This document shows, piece by piece, positions 37,577 to 44,759 of a DNA stretch of 64,000 bases. Source of the DNA: a bacterium (GTDB lineage Bacteria > Zhuqueibacterota > Zhuqueibacteria > Oleimicrobiales > Geothermoviventaceae). The position numbers and the translations under genes are program-made. The stretch covers positions 124,001 through 188,000 of the forward strand of contig JAPWUV010000007.1 of assembly GCA_028275345.1 (NCBI GenBank), read 5' to 3'. Under the pieces are notes generated by a model. That model saw only the letters and a list, made by a program, of their open reading frames with translations, had not been told where the DNA came from and did no database searches. Each line of letters opens with the position of its first letter. Positions within the stretch are counted from its first letter, which is position 1.

Positions 37577-38753
37577 GATCCGCAAGCCTCCGATGCGCAG
37601 CGCGATGCAACGCCACGAAGTGCAACAGACGCTCTGTACCCAGGCCGCAGAGGAGGGCGAGGGTCAGATTGCGCGTCGCCAGCGAGACCAACCCCACGAG
37701 GATGGCTACCGACAGATTGTCAGCTCCCCTCAGTCGGGTAATGAGCTGGACCATTCCGAGGCCGGACAGCACCAGAAGGGCGCCGAGCAATGGGACCGGC
37801 ACGAGGAAAAGGGCCTGCCGCAAGACGGGCACCAGGGCCACGAGGACGAGCGCCGAGCCCAGGATGATCGTCGTCCCCCCAGTTTTTCCGCCAAAGCGAG
37901 CGTGAGCTCCCATTCCGCCGGATCCGTGGCAGATGGGGAAGCCGCCGAGGAGCCCAATTAGGACATTGCTCAAGCCAATGGACAGGGCGAGCCGGCTGGG
38001 GTTCACCTTCTCGGAGCGATCCGGCCAAAAGATGTGGCACGCATCGGACGCGGCGAAAACGGCATTGCCCAGCGTGAGCGGCAACTGCGGAATGATGAGG
38101 AACGCCAGCGCCGGCAAGAGGAAGTCGAGACCAGGGTGGTCCAGCTGCAGTAGGGGTTCGGAGCTCCGTGGCATCGCCATGGGCACGCCCGCGCCGGCGG
38201 AGGCCACGATGGAAGCCAGCAGTAACGGAAAGCCAATCTGGATGCCCCGGGCCCATTGCAGGTAGCCGAGGATGAGGAGGATCAGCCCCGCTCCCAGCAC
38301 TTGCAGCAGAGGATACGAGAGGTCGGCGTGCAGGTAGAGTCCGCTGTCGAAGACGAACTGGATTCCTTTCTGCACCAATAGGAGGCCGACCCCCAGCTGG
38401 ATTCCGCGGACGATGCTGGGTGCAAATAGCCGCTCGATCTTTCCCAAGAGGCCGGTCGCCACGAGCCCGGCCATGACCAGACCGAAAAGCCACGCAGCCG
38501 TACTCAGCTGGTGAGGAGCAAAGCCCTTTGCCAGAGCAATCACGGACATGACCTTCAGTGGCTGCACGGCCACCGGGACCCGGAAGTACCAGCCCGTCCC
38601 GATGTACACCAAGCCCCAAAGCAGGAAGAGTCGTTCGATGGGGAAGTGGTTGCTGATGGCAAGGGCGTAGGCAAGGGGGAGTAAGGTGCCCAGATCACCT
38701 ATGGACCCGGCCCATTCGGAATAGCCGAACCTGTTTCTCGGTTGCGTGGGCAA
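37557..38753 (-). CDS. MOT1-type molybdate (sulfate-family) transporter
   Basis: Inner-membrane protein of 398 residues with about 10-12 helices. It carries both signatures of the MOT1 molybdate transporter family: an N-terminal SIGDLGTLLPL followed by PVAVQPLKV, and the internal PICHGSGGMGAHARFGGKTGG. MOT1 proteins were first described as high-affinity molybdate uptake systems of plants and algae; bacterial relatives are often labelled putative sulfate transporters. Here the gene sits between moaA and moaC/moaB, which strongly argues for molybdate (or tungstate). The start is a TTG at 38753 with GGAGG nine bases upstream, inside the end of moaA, so translation is likely coupled. Confidence 0.9.
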   Translation of the reverse strand: MPTQPRNRFGYSEWAGSIGDLGTLLPLAYALAISNHFPIERLFLLWGLVYIGTGWYFRVPVAVQPLKVMSVIALAKGFAPHQLSTAAWLFGLVMAGLVATGLLGKIERLFAPSIVRGIQLGVGLLLVQKGIQFVFDSGLYLHADLSYPLLQVLGAGLILLILGYLQWARGIQIGFPLLLASIVASAGAGVPMAMPRSSEPLLQLDHPGLDFLLPALAFLIIPQLPLTLGNAVFAASDACHIFWPDRSEKVNPSRLALSIGLSNVLIGLLGGFPICHGSGGMGAHARFGGKTGGTTIILGSALVLVALVPVLRQALFLVPVPLLGALLVLSGLGMVQLITRLRGADNLSVAILVGLVSLATRNLTLALLCGLGTERLLHFVALHRAAHRRLADHAERLS

Positions 38754-38758
38754 ACCCT

Positions 38759-39790
38759 TCAGCCTCCGACCAGGATCATCGGCTCTTGGCTCGCCTGCCG
38801 GGATTGCTTTTCCGCCGCGTGCCCGTCACGAGGTTTATTGCGAACCGCCAGCTGGATCTCGCGGGCGATGGCTTCATCGTCCAGCCCACGGCGCAGGAAG
38901 GATCGTAAGTCCAGTCCCCCCGGCTGGTAGAGGCAAAGCCGGAGTTGGCCGTCGGGCGTGATCCGCAGCCGATTGCACTGGGAGCAGAAGGTCCTCGAAT
39001 GCGCCGCGATGACGCCAATCGTCCCCGCGTGGCCCGAGATGCGGTACGTTCGGGCGGTGGAACCTTCCTCATTGGGTAGCGCTGAGAGCGGGCCGAATTC
39101 CCCTTCGATGCGGGAGAGGATCTCCGCGGCGCTGACGGGGGCCGTGTTCGCCCGCCAAGCCGGGCCCATGGGCATCAGCTCGATGAAGCGGACGCAGAAA
39201 GGCCACGCGCGCGTGAGTCGGCAGAAATCCGCGATCTCGTCGTCATTCACTCCGCCTTGGACCACCACGTTCAACTTCACCCTGAGACCGGCCTCGACGG
39301 CGTGCTCGATCCCTTCCCACACCCGCCCGAGACCGGCGAATCCGGTGATCCACTCGTAACGGTCTGGCCGCAGTGTGTCGAGGCTGACGTTCACCCCGTC
39401 CACCGCAGCGGCCTGAAGCTCCGGCAGGTGCTGGTTCAACCGAATCCCATTGGTCGTCAGGTAGAGCTCGGGGATTCCGGAGGCAGTCCTCAAAGACAAC
39501 AGGAGTTGGCCTATGCCGGGCCGGACCAGAGGTTCGCCGCCGGTGATCCGGACCTTGCGCACGCCGAGCTGGCGGAGAATCCGTGCCAGACGCACGATGT
39601 CCTCGTCCTGGAGGGCATCGGGAGCTACGATCCAATCGCCTCGCTTGGGCCGACAATAGCGGCAGTTGAGGTTACACCGCGCGGTCACGGCCAGCCGGAG
39701 GTAGTCCAATCGTCGGCCGAAGCGATCGGTGAGGAGGCAGGGCTGCGGATCCCTCTTCCGAGGACTACTCGATGCAAGGATGGTGGTCAT
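38759..39790 (-). CDS. moaA: GTP 3',8-cyclase MoaA
   Basis: Radical SAM enzyme that cyclises GTP in the first committed step of molybdenum-cofactor synthesis, working with MoaC. The 343-residue protein has the N-terminal radical SAM cluster motif CNLNCRYC (C39, C43, C46) and SAM motif ITGGEPLVRPG. The C-terminal second Fe-S cluster motif is CSQCNRLRITPDGQLRLC. It ends in the Gly-Gly required for MoaA function (ILVGG). ATG 39790 follows GGAAAGGAG. It is the first gene of the Moco operon and is preceded by a ~120-base leader with a riboswitch-like fold and a sigma-70 promoter. Confidence 0.96.
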   Translation of the reverse strand: MTTILASSSPRKRDPQPCLLTDRFGRRLDYLRLAVTARCNLNCRYCRPKRGDWIVAPDALQDEDIVRLARILRQLGVRKVRITGGEPLVRPGIGQLLLSLRTASGIPELYLTTNGIRLNQHLPELQAAAVDGVNVSLDTLRPDRYEWITGFAGLGRVWEGIEHAVEAGLRVKLNVVVQGGVNDDEIADFCRLTRAWPFCVRFIELMPMGPAWRANTAPVSAAEILSRIEGEFGPLSALPNEEGSTARTYRISGHAGTIGVIAAHSRTFCSQCNRLRITPDGQLRLCLYQPGGLDLRSFLRRGLDDEAIAREIQLAVRNKPRDGHAAEKQSRQASQEPMILVGG

Positions 39791-39808
39791 TTCAGCTCCT
39801 TTCCAAAC

Positions 39809-39897
39809 GCGGGAGGCGGGGCCGTTTCCAGCCACACCCTATCGGCCAGTGATCTTGTCCCGAAAGAGGGAGGTAGACCAACTGGCTCGGAGCCAAC
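39809..39897 (-). promoter_or_regulatory. Moco (MOCO-motif) riboswitch candidate in the moaA leader
   Basis: Read on the minus strand, the moaA leader contains, in order: GGCTCCGAGCC; an outer stem GCCAGT/ACTGGC (39881-39886 with 39845-39850) enclosing ACCTCCC (39868-39874) and a TCCC/GGGA hairpin; a GNRA-tetraloop hairpin GGCTG-GAAA-CGGCC (39820-39833); and GCCTCCC (39811-39817) about 20 bases before the start codon. These short conserved blocks and the GNRA loop are those I remember from the molybdenum-cofactor RNA motif found upstream of moaA operons. The fold was paired by eye only. Confidence 0.6.
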
Positions 39898-39919
39898 TCA
39901 GGGGCACGGAATCCGGCCA

Positions 39920-39948
39920 ATAGTAAAGAAACCGGGCTTCAATTGCAA
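39920..39948 (-). promoter_or_regulatory. Sigma-70-type promoter of the Moco operon
   Basis: On the minus strand TTGCAA (39948-39943), exactly 17 bases, then TACTAT (39925-39920). The predicted transcript starts near 39913, giving a leader of about 120 bases before moaA. Confidence 0.7.
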
Positions 39949-39958
39949 CCGGCAATTG
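39940..39958. promoter_or_regulatory. Palindromic operator candidate over the moaA -35 box
   Basis: CAATTGC-AACCG-GCAATTG is a perfect inverted repeat with 7-base arms. It overlaps the -35 hexamer, which is where a repressor or redox regulator would act. It matches neither the FNR (TTGAT-N4-ATCAA) nor the ModE consensus as I know them. Confidence 0.5.
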
Positions 39959-39988
39959 CCCGCAACGGTGGGGACAGCGCGGCCCTCG

Positions 39989-40999
39989 TCAGAGCTCGAA
40001 GTAGAAGGTCCACCGTAGCATCAAATCCTTCGGTCGAAGCTGCCGGCTCGCGCCGTTGCGATAGATCACGAGCTCCAGGTTGGGCACGAGATGCACGCTC
40101 CGATTGGGGCTGAAGTCAATCCCAAGGATTGCCAGATCAAAGGGAGTTGCTGGATCGAAGGGGAGGTAATTCACCAGCTCTCCGTTCGGGTTTGCGGTGA
40201 ACAGGTGGTCGATGCGGGCAAGAGCGTGCCACTTCTCGGCGAGCCCGAGCACGGCGAACCCGGAGACCAGCTCGAGCCGCGTTTGACTCTCTTCGGACTT
40301 GCGGATCTGCCGGGCCCAAAGCGCCCCAGCACGAACCTCCCTCGACTGCATGCCCACGAAAGCTTGAAAGGTGTACCAATCCGCCGTGTCCACCGTATGG
40401 TGGCTGAAGTCCCCGTAGACCTCCGCCACCACCTGCTCCGAAGGCCAGTAAGCGAGGCTGGCCATGGCCTTCTTACCGGAACTGCGCGGGGCCCGATGTC
40501 CGTCACCGTTGCCCACCATGATGTGGTAGGAAAAATGCCTTCCCCTACCGAGCGCGCCCTTCGCTGCGAGCCCGAAATCCCTGCCATCGCCCATCTTCTG
40601 GAGGTCGAGCGGCGTCTTTTCCACCATGCGGTAGCCCCAAAAGGTCTGAGTGATCTGCCAGGTGGGTGAGGGCGAAATGCCCAGGTAGAGTTGGTGCTGG
40701 CCACGGCTCCAGCGGAGGTAGGCGTCTTTGAGGAAGGGCGTGGCTATCCCCGAGGTGAAGTCGCCCGGTTGTGACATCTCCAAGCGGAGCCGGGCACTGA
40801 AGTCGGCGCTCAGATCGCGGTCGTACGTGAGGTGGACGCGCCGGATCCAAAAGCCGTTCCTGTTCACCAGCTCGGGCCTGTGGTCCCGCGCCACGTAGTA
40901 ATAGTCCCCCATCACGTGCCCCGAGAATCTGCCTTGGGTCTGGCCCATCGTTTGGGACACAACCAAGAAGAGGAGCAGGGTGAGCGAAATTCGGCGCAT
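39989..40999 (-). CDS. Putative outer-membrane beta-barrel (porin-like) protein, paralogue A
   Basis: A 336-residue exported protein with a signal peptide (MRRISLTLLLFLVVSQTMGQ). The rest is built of alternating amphipathic beta-strands (for example GFWIRRVHLTYDRDL, then FSARLRLEMSQPGDF), with aromatic girdle residues and a C-terminal strand ending WTFYFEL, as in phosphate-selective porin-like outer-membrane proteins. It is about 40 percent identical by eye to the protein at 43291-44298, including the segments NGFWIRR, GYR-VEKTPLDL and DFGLA-KG. A gene duplication is evident. Substrate is unknown. The start follows GGGAGCCAAGAG. Confidence 0.75.
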   Translation of the reverse strand: MRRISLTLLLFLVVSQTMGQTQGRFSGHVMGDYYYVARDHRPELVNRNGFWIRRVHLTYDRDLSADFSARLRLEMSQPGDFTSGIATPFLKDAYLRWSRGQHQLYLGISPSPTWQITQTFWGYRMVEKTPLDLQKMGDGRDFGLAAKGALGRGRHFSYHIMVGNGDGHRAPRSSGKKAMASLAYWPSEQVVAEVYGDFSHHTVDTADWYTFQAFVGMQSREVRAGALWARQIRKSEESQTRLELVSGFAVLGLAEKWHALARIDHLFTANPNGELVNYLPFDPATPFDLAILGIDFSPNRSVHLVPNLELVIYRNGASRQLRPKDLMLRWTFYFEL

Positions 41000-41358
41000 C
41001 TCTTGGCTCCCGGACGTACGGAAATCCCTTGCCAAGGTTTTCGCGTAGCTGCTATGCCTCAGGATCGCCAGAATTCTACAAAAGCACCGCCGGAAGCCCA
41101 AAGGGATTGTGCGCCACTTGGCAAAGCCGAGAGGATTCCGCGTGGCGGGGGGCTGCATGGCGGGATCGCAGCATGGCGCGCCGGATCGGGGGCTTTCGTC
41201 CGGGGCAGCAGCGACGGGCGAAGCACGGCCCGAACCGCGTTGCCCTTCTCGCAAATGGGGGCCTGCGTTTTATCACCCGCTGACGCAGCCTCGAAGGCCA
41301 AGCACTTGCGTCCCCTGATCAGAAACGCGGGGCCCTCCACTGTGCTGTTGCCCCTTGG
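41000..41358. other. Intergenic region upstream of porin-like paralogue A
   Basis: No gene is supported. A perfect palindrome CCTTGCCAAGG lies at 41027-41037, 28 bases before the paralogue A start. No clear terminator is seen after the ATPase gene. Confidence 0.4.
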
Positions 41359-43080
41359 TCAGGCCAATACCTCTAGCGTCCGGAGGCGGTTGACGGCTGC
41401 GGCGATCTCGTAGCGTCGGGGTCGTGCCAGATCGCCCACCGGATAGGGGGTCAAGAGGTCCAACCCTTCCCGGTCGAGATCCCGTTCGAGAGCCTCGAGG
41501 GCCTCCAGCAGGGTACGACGGCCGTTCAGGTAGCGCGTCTTGAGCGCCACCAGGGCGTGGCCAATGGCTCGCGTCTGACTGCGGCTCACGATCTGCTCGA
41601 CAGCACTGAGGTCGATCTCCTCCGCGCCGAAAAGGATCTCGTCCCGGTCCGCCGCCTTCAGCTTCACGTCCCGTTTGCCTTTGCTGGGGTTGATGCTTTC
41701 CGGCAGGGGTCGGCGAGGAGTGATTTCGCCGAACCGTTCTCCGCCTTCGGCTTTGCGCTCCGCTTTGTATTTCGCGGCGATGGCCTTAGCCTGCGCGGTG
41801 ACGTCGCGCGGACGGTATTCGTCCATCATGATCACGCGATCCGCCACATCGAAGTATTCCCCGGAACCTCCGATGGCCAGGATCGTCGACACGCCCAATT
41901 CCCCGTACAGCTGCCGGACCTTGTCCAGAAAAGGCGTGATCGGTTCTTTCTCCTTAGCCACCAATTCCTGCATGCGGTGGTCCCGGATCATGAAATTCGT
42001 CGCGCAGGTGTCTTCGTCCATGAGAAGCACGCGCGCGCCCACCTCCAGCGCCTCAATGATGTTGGCAGCCTGGGAGGTGCTGCCGCTGGCGTCGTCGGTG
42101 GAAAAACTGCGGGTGTCCTTGCCGAAAGGGAGCCGACCAATGAAGGGGCTGATGTTGACTTTTTCGATGCGGCGACCGTCTTCCGCGCGGATTTTCACCG
42201 CGGTAGGGTCGGTGACGACCAACTCCCGGCCGTCGCCGGGGATGTGATTGTAGACGCCGCGCTCGATCGCCCGAAGCAGGGTGGATTTTCCGTGGTAGCC
42301 GCCGCCCACAATGAGGGTGACGCCGCTCGGGATGCCCATGCCGCGCACGGGGCCGGCATGCGGAAGTTCGATCTCCACCTCCATGCTTGGTGGCGATTGG
42401 AACAGAACCGCGCGTTCGCGCGGCATGGGGCGATCGTCGACGCCGCTCCTCCGGGGAAGGAGGCTTCCGTTGGCCACAAACGCAACGAGCCCGAGCTCCT
42501 TCAGTTTCTCGCGGAGGAAATCCTGGTCTTCATTCGCGGCTACGTGCCGTTCCACTTCCGAGGGAGCGTGCGCCCGGTAGCGGAGAGCCCGCTCGATCAA
42601 TTCGGGAAGTTGGCCGAGGAGGATTTCCGCCGCGGCTTTTCCCAAAACCGTCCGCCCTGCCGCCGGGAGTCCCACCTTGAGGCGAACTTCCAGATCGCCG
42701 TTGTGGACAATCACGGAGGTGCGCTCGAGCACCTCCTGGCCAGGCGCATCGATCAAGATCAGCCCGCTGGTCCCCGATCCTCGCACGCGCGTCGCCGCCC
42801 GGCGGAGGGTTTCCGCGACGGCCCGGGTCAGGAAATCCGCAAGGCCGATCCTGCAAGAGCGGTTCGCCCAGAGCCGTTCCGGAAACTGGGCTGTGCGCTC
42901 CGGGACAAATAGCCGGACGCGGCTTGGCTCAGCGAACGGGTCGCCCTGGACGTGGTCGATGCTCAGCACGAACCCTTCGAGCTCGTAGCGACCTTCGATT
43001 TCCTTGTACGCCTTGTAACCGAGCCCGTCGATTCGGTGAAGGATGCTCCGAAGTTCGCTCGCCGGACGAAGTCTGGTCAT
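41359..43080 (-). CDS. Predicted ABC-class ATPase (PF09818 family)
   Basis: A soluble 573-residue ATPase of the stand-alone ABC_ATPase family (PF09818), not a transporter subunit: no membrane helices and a long N-terminal domain (1-240) before the nucleotide site. Walker A is GGGYHGKSTLL near residue 265. The Walker B region is LLMDEDTCATNFMIRD, followed by DVADRVIMMDEY. Length fits the family (about 560-580). Its biological role is unknown, though an RNA- or nucleotide-related role has been guessed for relatives. Start ATG 43080 matches the family N-terminus; 52 upstream in-frame codons run into the terminator and are rejected. It lies between two paralogous beta-barrel genes. Confidence 0.88.
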   Translation of the reverse strand: MTRLRPASELRSILHRIDGLGYKAYKEIEGRYELEGFVLSIDHVQGDPFAEPSRVRLFVPERTAQFPERLWANRSCRIGLADFLTRAVAETLRRAATRVRGSGTSGLILIDAPGQEVLERTSVIVHNGDLEVRLKVGLPAAGRTVLGKAAAEILLGQLPELIERALRYRAHAPSEVERHVAANEDQDFLREKLKELGLVAFVANGSLLPRRSGVDDRPMPRERAVLFQSPPSMEVEIELPHAGPVRGMGIPSGVTLIVGGGYHGKSTLLRAIERGVYNHIPGDGRELVVTDPTAVKIRAEDGRRIEKVNISPFIGRLPFGKDTRSFSTDDASGSTSQAANIIEALEVGARVLLMDEDTCATNFMIRDHRMQELVAKEKEPITPFLDKVRQLYGELGVSTILAIGGSGEYFDVADRVIMMDEYRPRDVTAQAKAIAAKYKAERKAEGGERFGEITPRRPLPESINPSKGKRDVKLKAADRDEILFGAEEIDLSAVEQIVSRSQTRAIGHALVALKTRYLNGRRTLLEALEALERDLDREGLDLLTPYPVGDLARPRRYEIAAAVNRLRTLEVLA

Positions 43081-43196
43081 GGCGCGTGCCCCTGCCCCGT
43101 CTGAACTTTGTTCTGCTCCAATTGACCGAACGCGGATCCCGAGGGTCCCTCTTTCTGGGCTCAGCCCAAATCTATCAACGCAGGCCGAAGTTCCAA

Positions 43197-43237
43197 TTAA
43201 AAGACACGGGGCTGGGTGTGGACTTCCCAGCCCCACG
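43197..43237 (-). terminator. Intrinsic terminator after porin-like paralogue B
   Basis: On the minus strand GGGGCTGGG pairs with CCCAGCCCC (43226-43234 with 43208-43216). The stem is extended by three more pairs including two G-U, around a nine-base loop, and is followed directly by TCTTTTAATT. This is a textbook Rho-independent terminator, so the ATPase gene at 41359-43080 needs its own promoter. Confidence 0.88.
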
Positions 43238-43290
43238 GCGTGTTGCCCGTGAGCCGGCGCGCAAGACGGGGGCGGCAGGTCTTCGGCTGC

Positions 43291-44298
43291 TTACAGCGCG
43301 AAGTAAAACGTCAGGCGGGGGATCAAGTCGGTGGCCGGTTTTTGGCCGCCCGGCCGTGCGCCGTATTTCACGACCTCGACATTGGGCATGATCCGTACGT
43401 CCGGCGATTTCCCGTAGTCGGCGCCGAGGATGAGGAGGGTGGACTTCGCCAGAGGATCCATTGGCAAGTAGCTGATTCGGTCGCCGGCCGGATTCGGATC
43501 GAACAGCCGGTCCACTCTCCCGAAGAGCTTGAGGTCCGATGCGATCCGCGTCGTGACGAAGCCCGAGACGAGGCGGACCCGCGTTTCCTTCGGGCCTTGC
43601 TCTTCTCGGTAGTCTGAATACTGCAGACCGAACTGGGATCCCGCGACCAAGTAGGCGACGAAGGCCTGCAGAATCCGCGAGTCGCTCTCTTTGTGGAAAT
43701 TCGCCCCTGCGAACAGCTCCAGATACAGGGAGCGGATCGGCTGCATCCCCAGGGCGAGCATCACGCATTTGCCCGCGTCGTTCTCCGCGCCGACGCCGTT
43801 CCCGTTCCCGAGCATGAAATGATAGCTGAGGCCGCCGTCAGGGCTCAATTTGCCCTTGACGGCGAGACCGAAATCCCGAGAGTCGGCCAGCTTGTGCAGG
43901 TCGAGAGGGGTTTTCTCGACCGCGCGATAGCCCCACAGGTCTTCGATCTTCGCATAGGTTGGAGTGGGAGAGATCCCCAGGACCACTTGGTGTAGGCCCA
44001 GTTTCCAGGCCACGTAGGCATCCTTGACGTACGGCGTGGCTTGCCCCGAAGTGAAATTCCCGGGATGATTCATCTCGAATCGCAATCGGGAGCTGACGTT
44101 TTCCCCGAGCTTTCGATCGTAGGTGAAGTAAGCCCGGCGTATCCAGAACCCATTCTTCCCCTTTAGTTCGCTGCGGTGATTGCTTACGATCCGATAGTAG
44201 TCCCCGAATACGTACCCGCTGAATTGGCCCTGACCGTAGGAGCGGAGCGTGCTGGCGAGGAGAACCACAGCCATTGCAAAAGCCTGAAGCCGCTTCAT
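43291..44298 (-). CDS. Putative outer-membrane beta-barrel (porin-like) protein, paralogue B
   Basis: Exported 335-residue beta-barrel candidate with signal peptide (residues 1-22, ending SYGQG). It is paralogous to the protein at 39989-40999 along its full length: shared GDYYxxxxxHRxEL, NGFWIRR, EKTPLDL, and the closing LTFYFAL strand against WTFYFEL. The strand pattern suggests 14-16 beta-strands. AGGAGG six bases upstream fixes the start. It is followed by a strong intrinsic terminator and so is probably monocistronic. A perfect inverted repeat CTTGGC-GCC-GCCAAG lies ~150 bases upstream; paralogue A has a related CTTG-based palindrome, so joint regulation is possible. Confidence 0.75.
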   Translation of the reverse strand: MKRLQAFAMAVVLLASTLRSYGQGQFSGYVFGDYYRIVSNHRSELKGKNGFWIRRAYFTYDRKLGENVSSRLRFEMNHPGNFTSGQATPYVKDAYVAWKLGLHQVVLGISPTPTYAKIEDLWGYRAVEKTPLDLHKLADSRDFGLAVKGKLSPDGGLSYHFMLGNGNGVGAENDAGKCVMLALGMQPIRSLYLELFAGANFHKESDSRILQAFVAYLVAGSQFGLQYSDYREEQGPKETRVRLVSGFVTTRIASDLKLFGRVDRLFDPNPAGDRISYLPMDPLAKSTLLILGADYGKSPDVRIMPNVEVVKYGARPGGQKPATDLIPRLTFYFAL

Positions 44299-44759
44299 GG
44301 TGTTCCTCCTATGCCTTGTCCGGGGTTTCGCAACTGTCCCAAACCGGTGGGAAGCCGAGCTACGGAAGGCATCTGCGCTCAGCGTCGGCAGACGATGCCG
44401 GTTCCCATGGCTTTTCCAGCTGAGGCTGGGAGCCTCTGACTTGCCTCTTGGCGCCGCCAAGTTAGGAATGCGGGAGCAGCTCATCAAGTTAGGTGTTTGT
44501 GAGTGGGTGGTTAAGGCAGGATTCGAAATTGAGCCCTTTTCCCTCTAAAGGAGCCGTCGTCGGCGGGGCTCCGCAGACGGAGGAGTTACCGGCCTTCCGT
44601 CGACCGTTGGGCCAAGCGTGCGCCTCGGCGCTCGCGAGGGCGCCCTCGTTTTCCCTTCGCCCAGTTGCTCGGGCTTTGCCTCGCGGGCTCACCCGCGGGA
44701 CGAGGCGCGTCGAGTTCGTGCCGGCACAAGGCGGCGGGATCTCATCCGTCGGCTGGGAT
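44299..44759. other. Intergenic region between the serpin gene and porin-like paralogue B
   Basis: 461 bases without a credible gene. It contains the inverted repeat CTTGGC-GCC-GCCAAG (44447-44461) and the hairpin at 44678-44706. A weak TTGATG-N17-TAACTT could serve paralogue B on the minus strand, but the -10 match is poor. Confidence 0.4.
44678..44706 (-). terminator. Hairpin downstream of the serpin gene
   Basis: GCCTCG and CGAGGC form the outer stem and CGGG/CCCG an inner stem, about 55 bases after the serpin stop. No T-run follows, so it may be a weak terminator or an RNA-stabilising structure. Confidence 0.35.

Noticed and set aside
41557-42912. 451-codon plus-strand frame antisense to the PF09818 ATPase
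   Set aside because: No start signal or motifs, while the opposite strand carries complete Walker A and B motifs.
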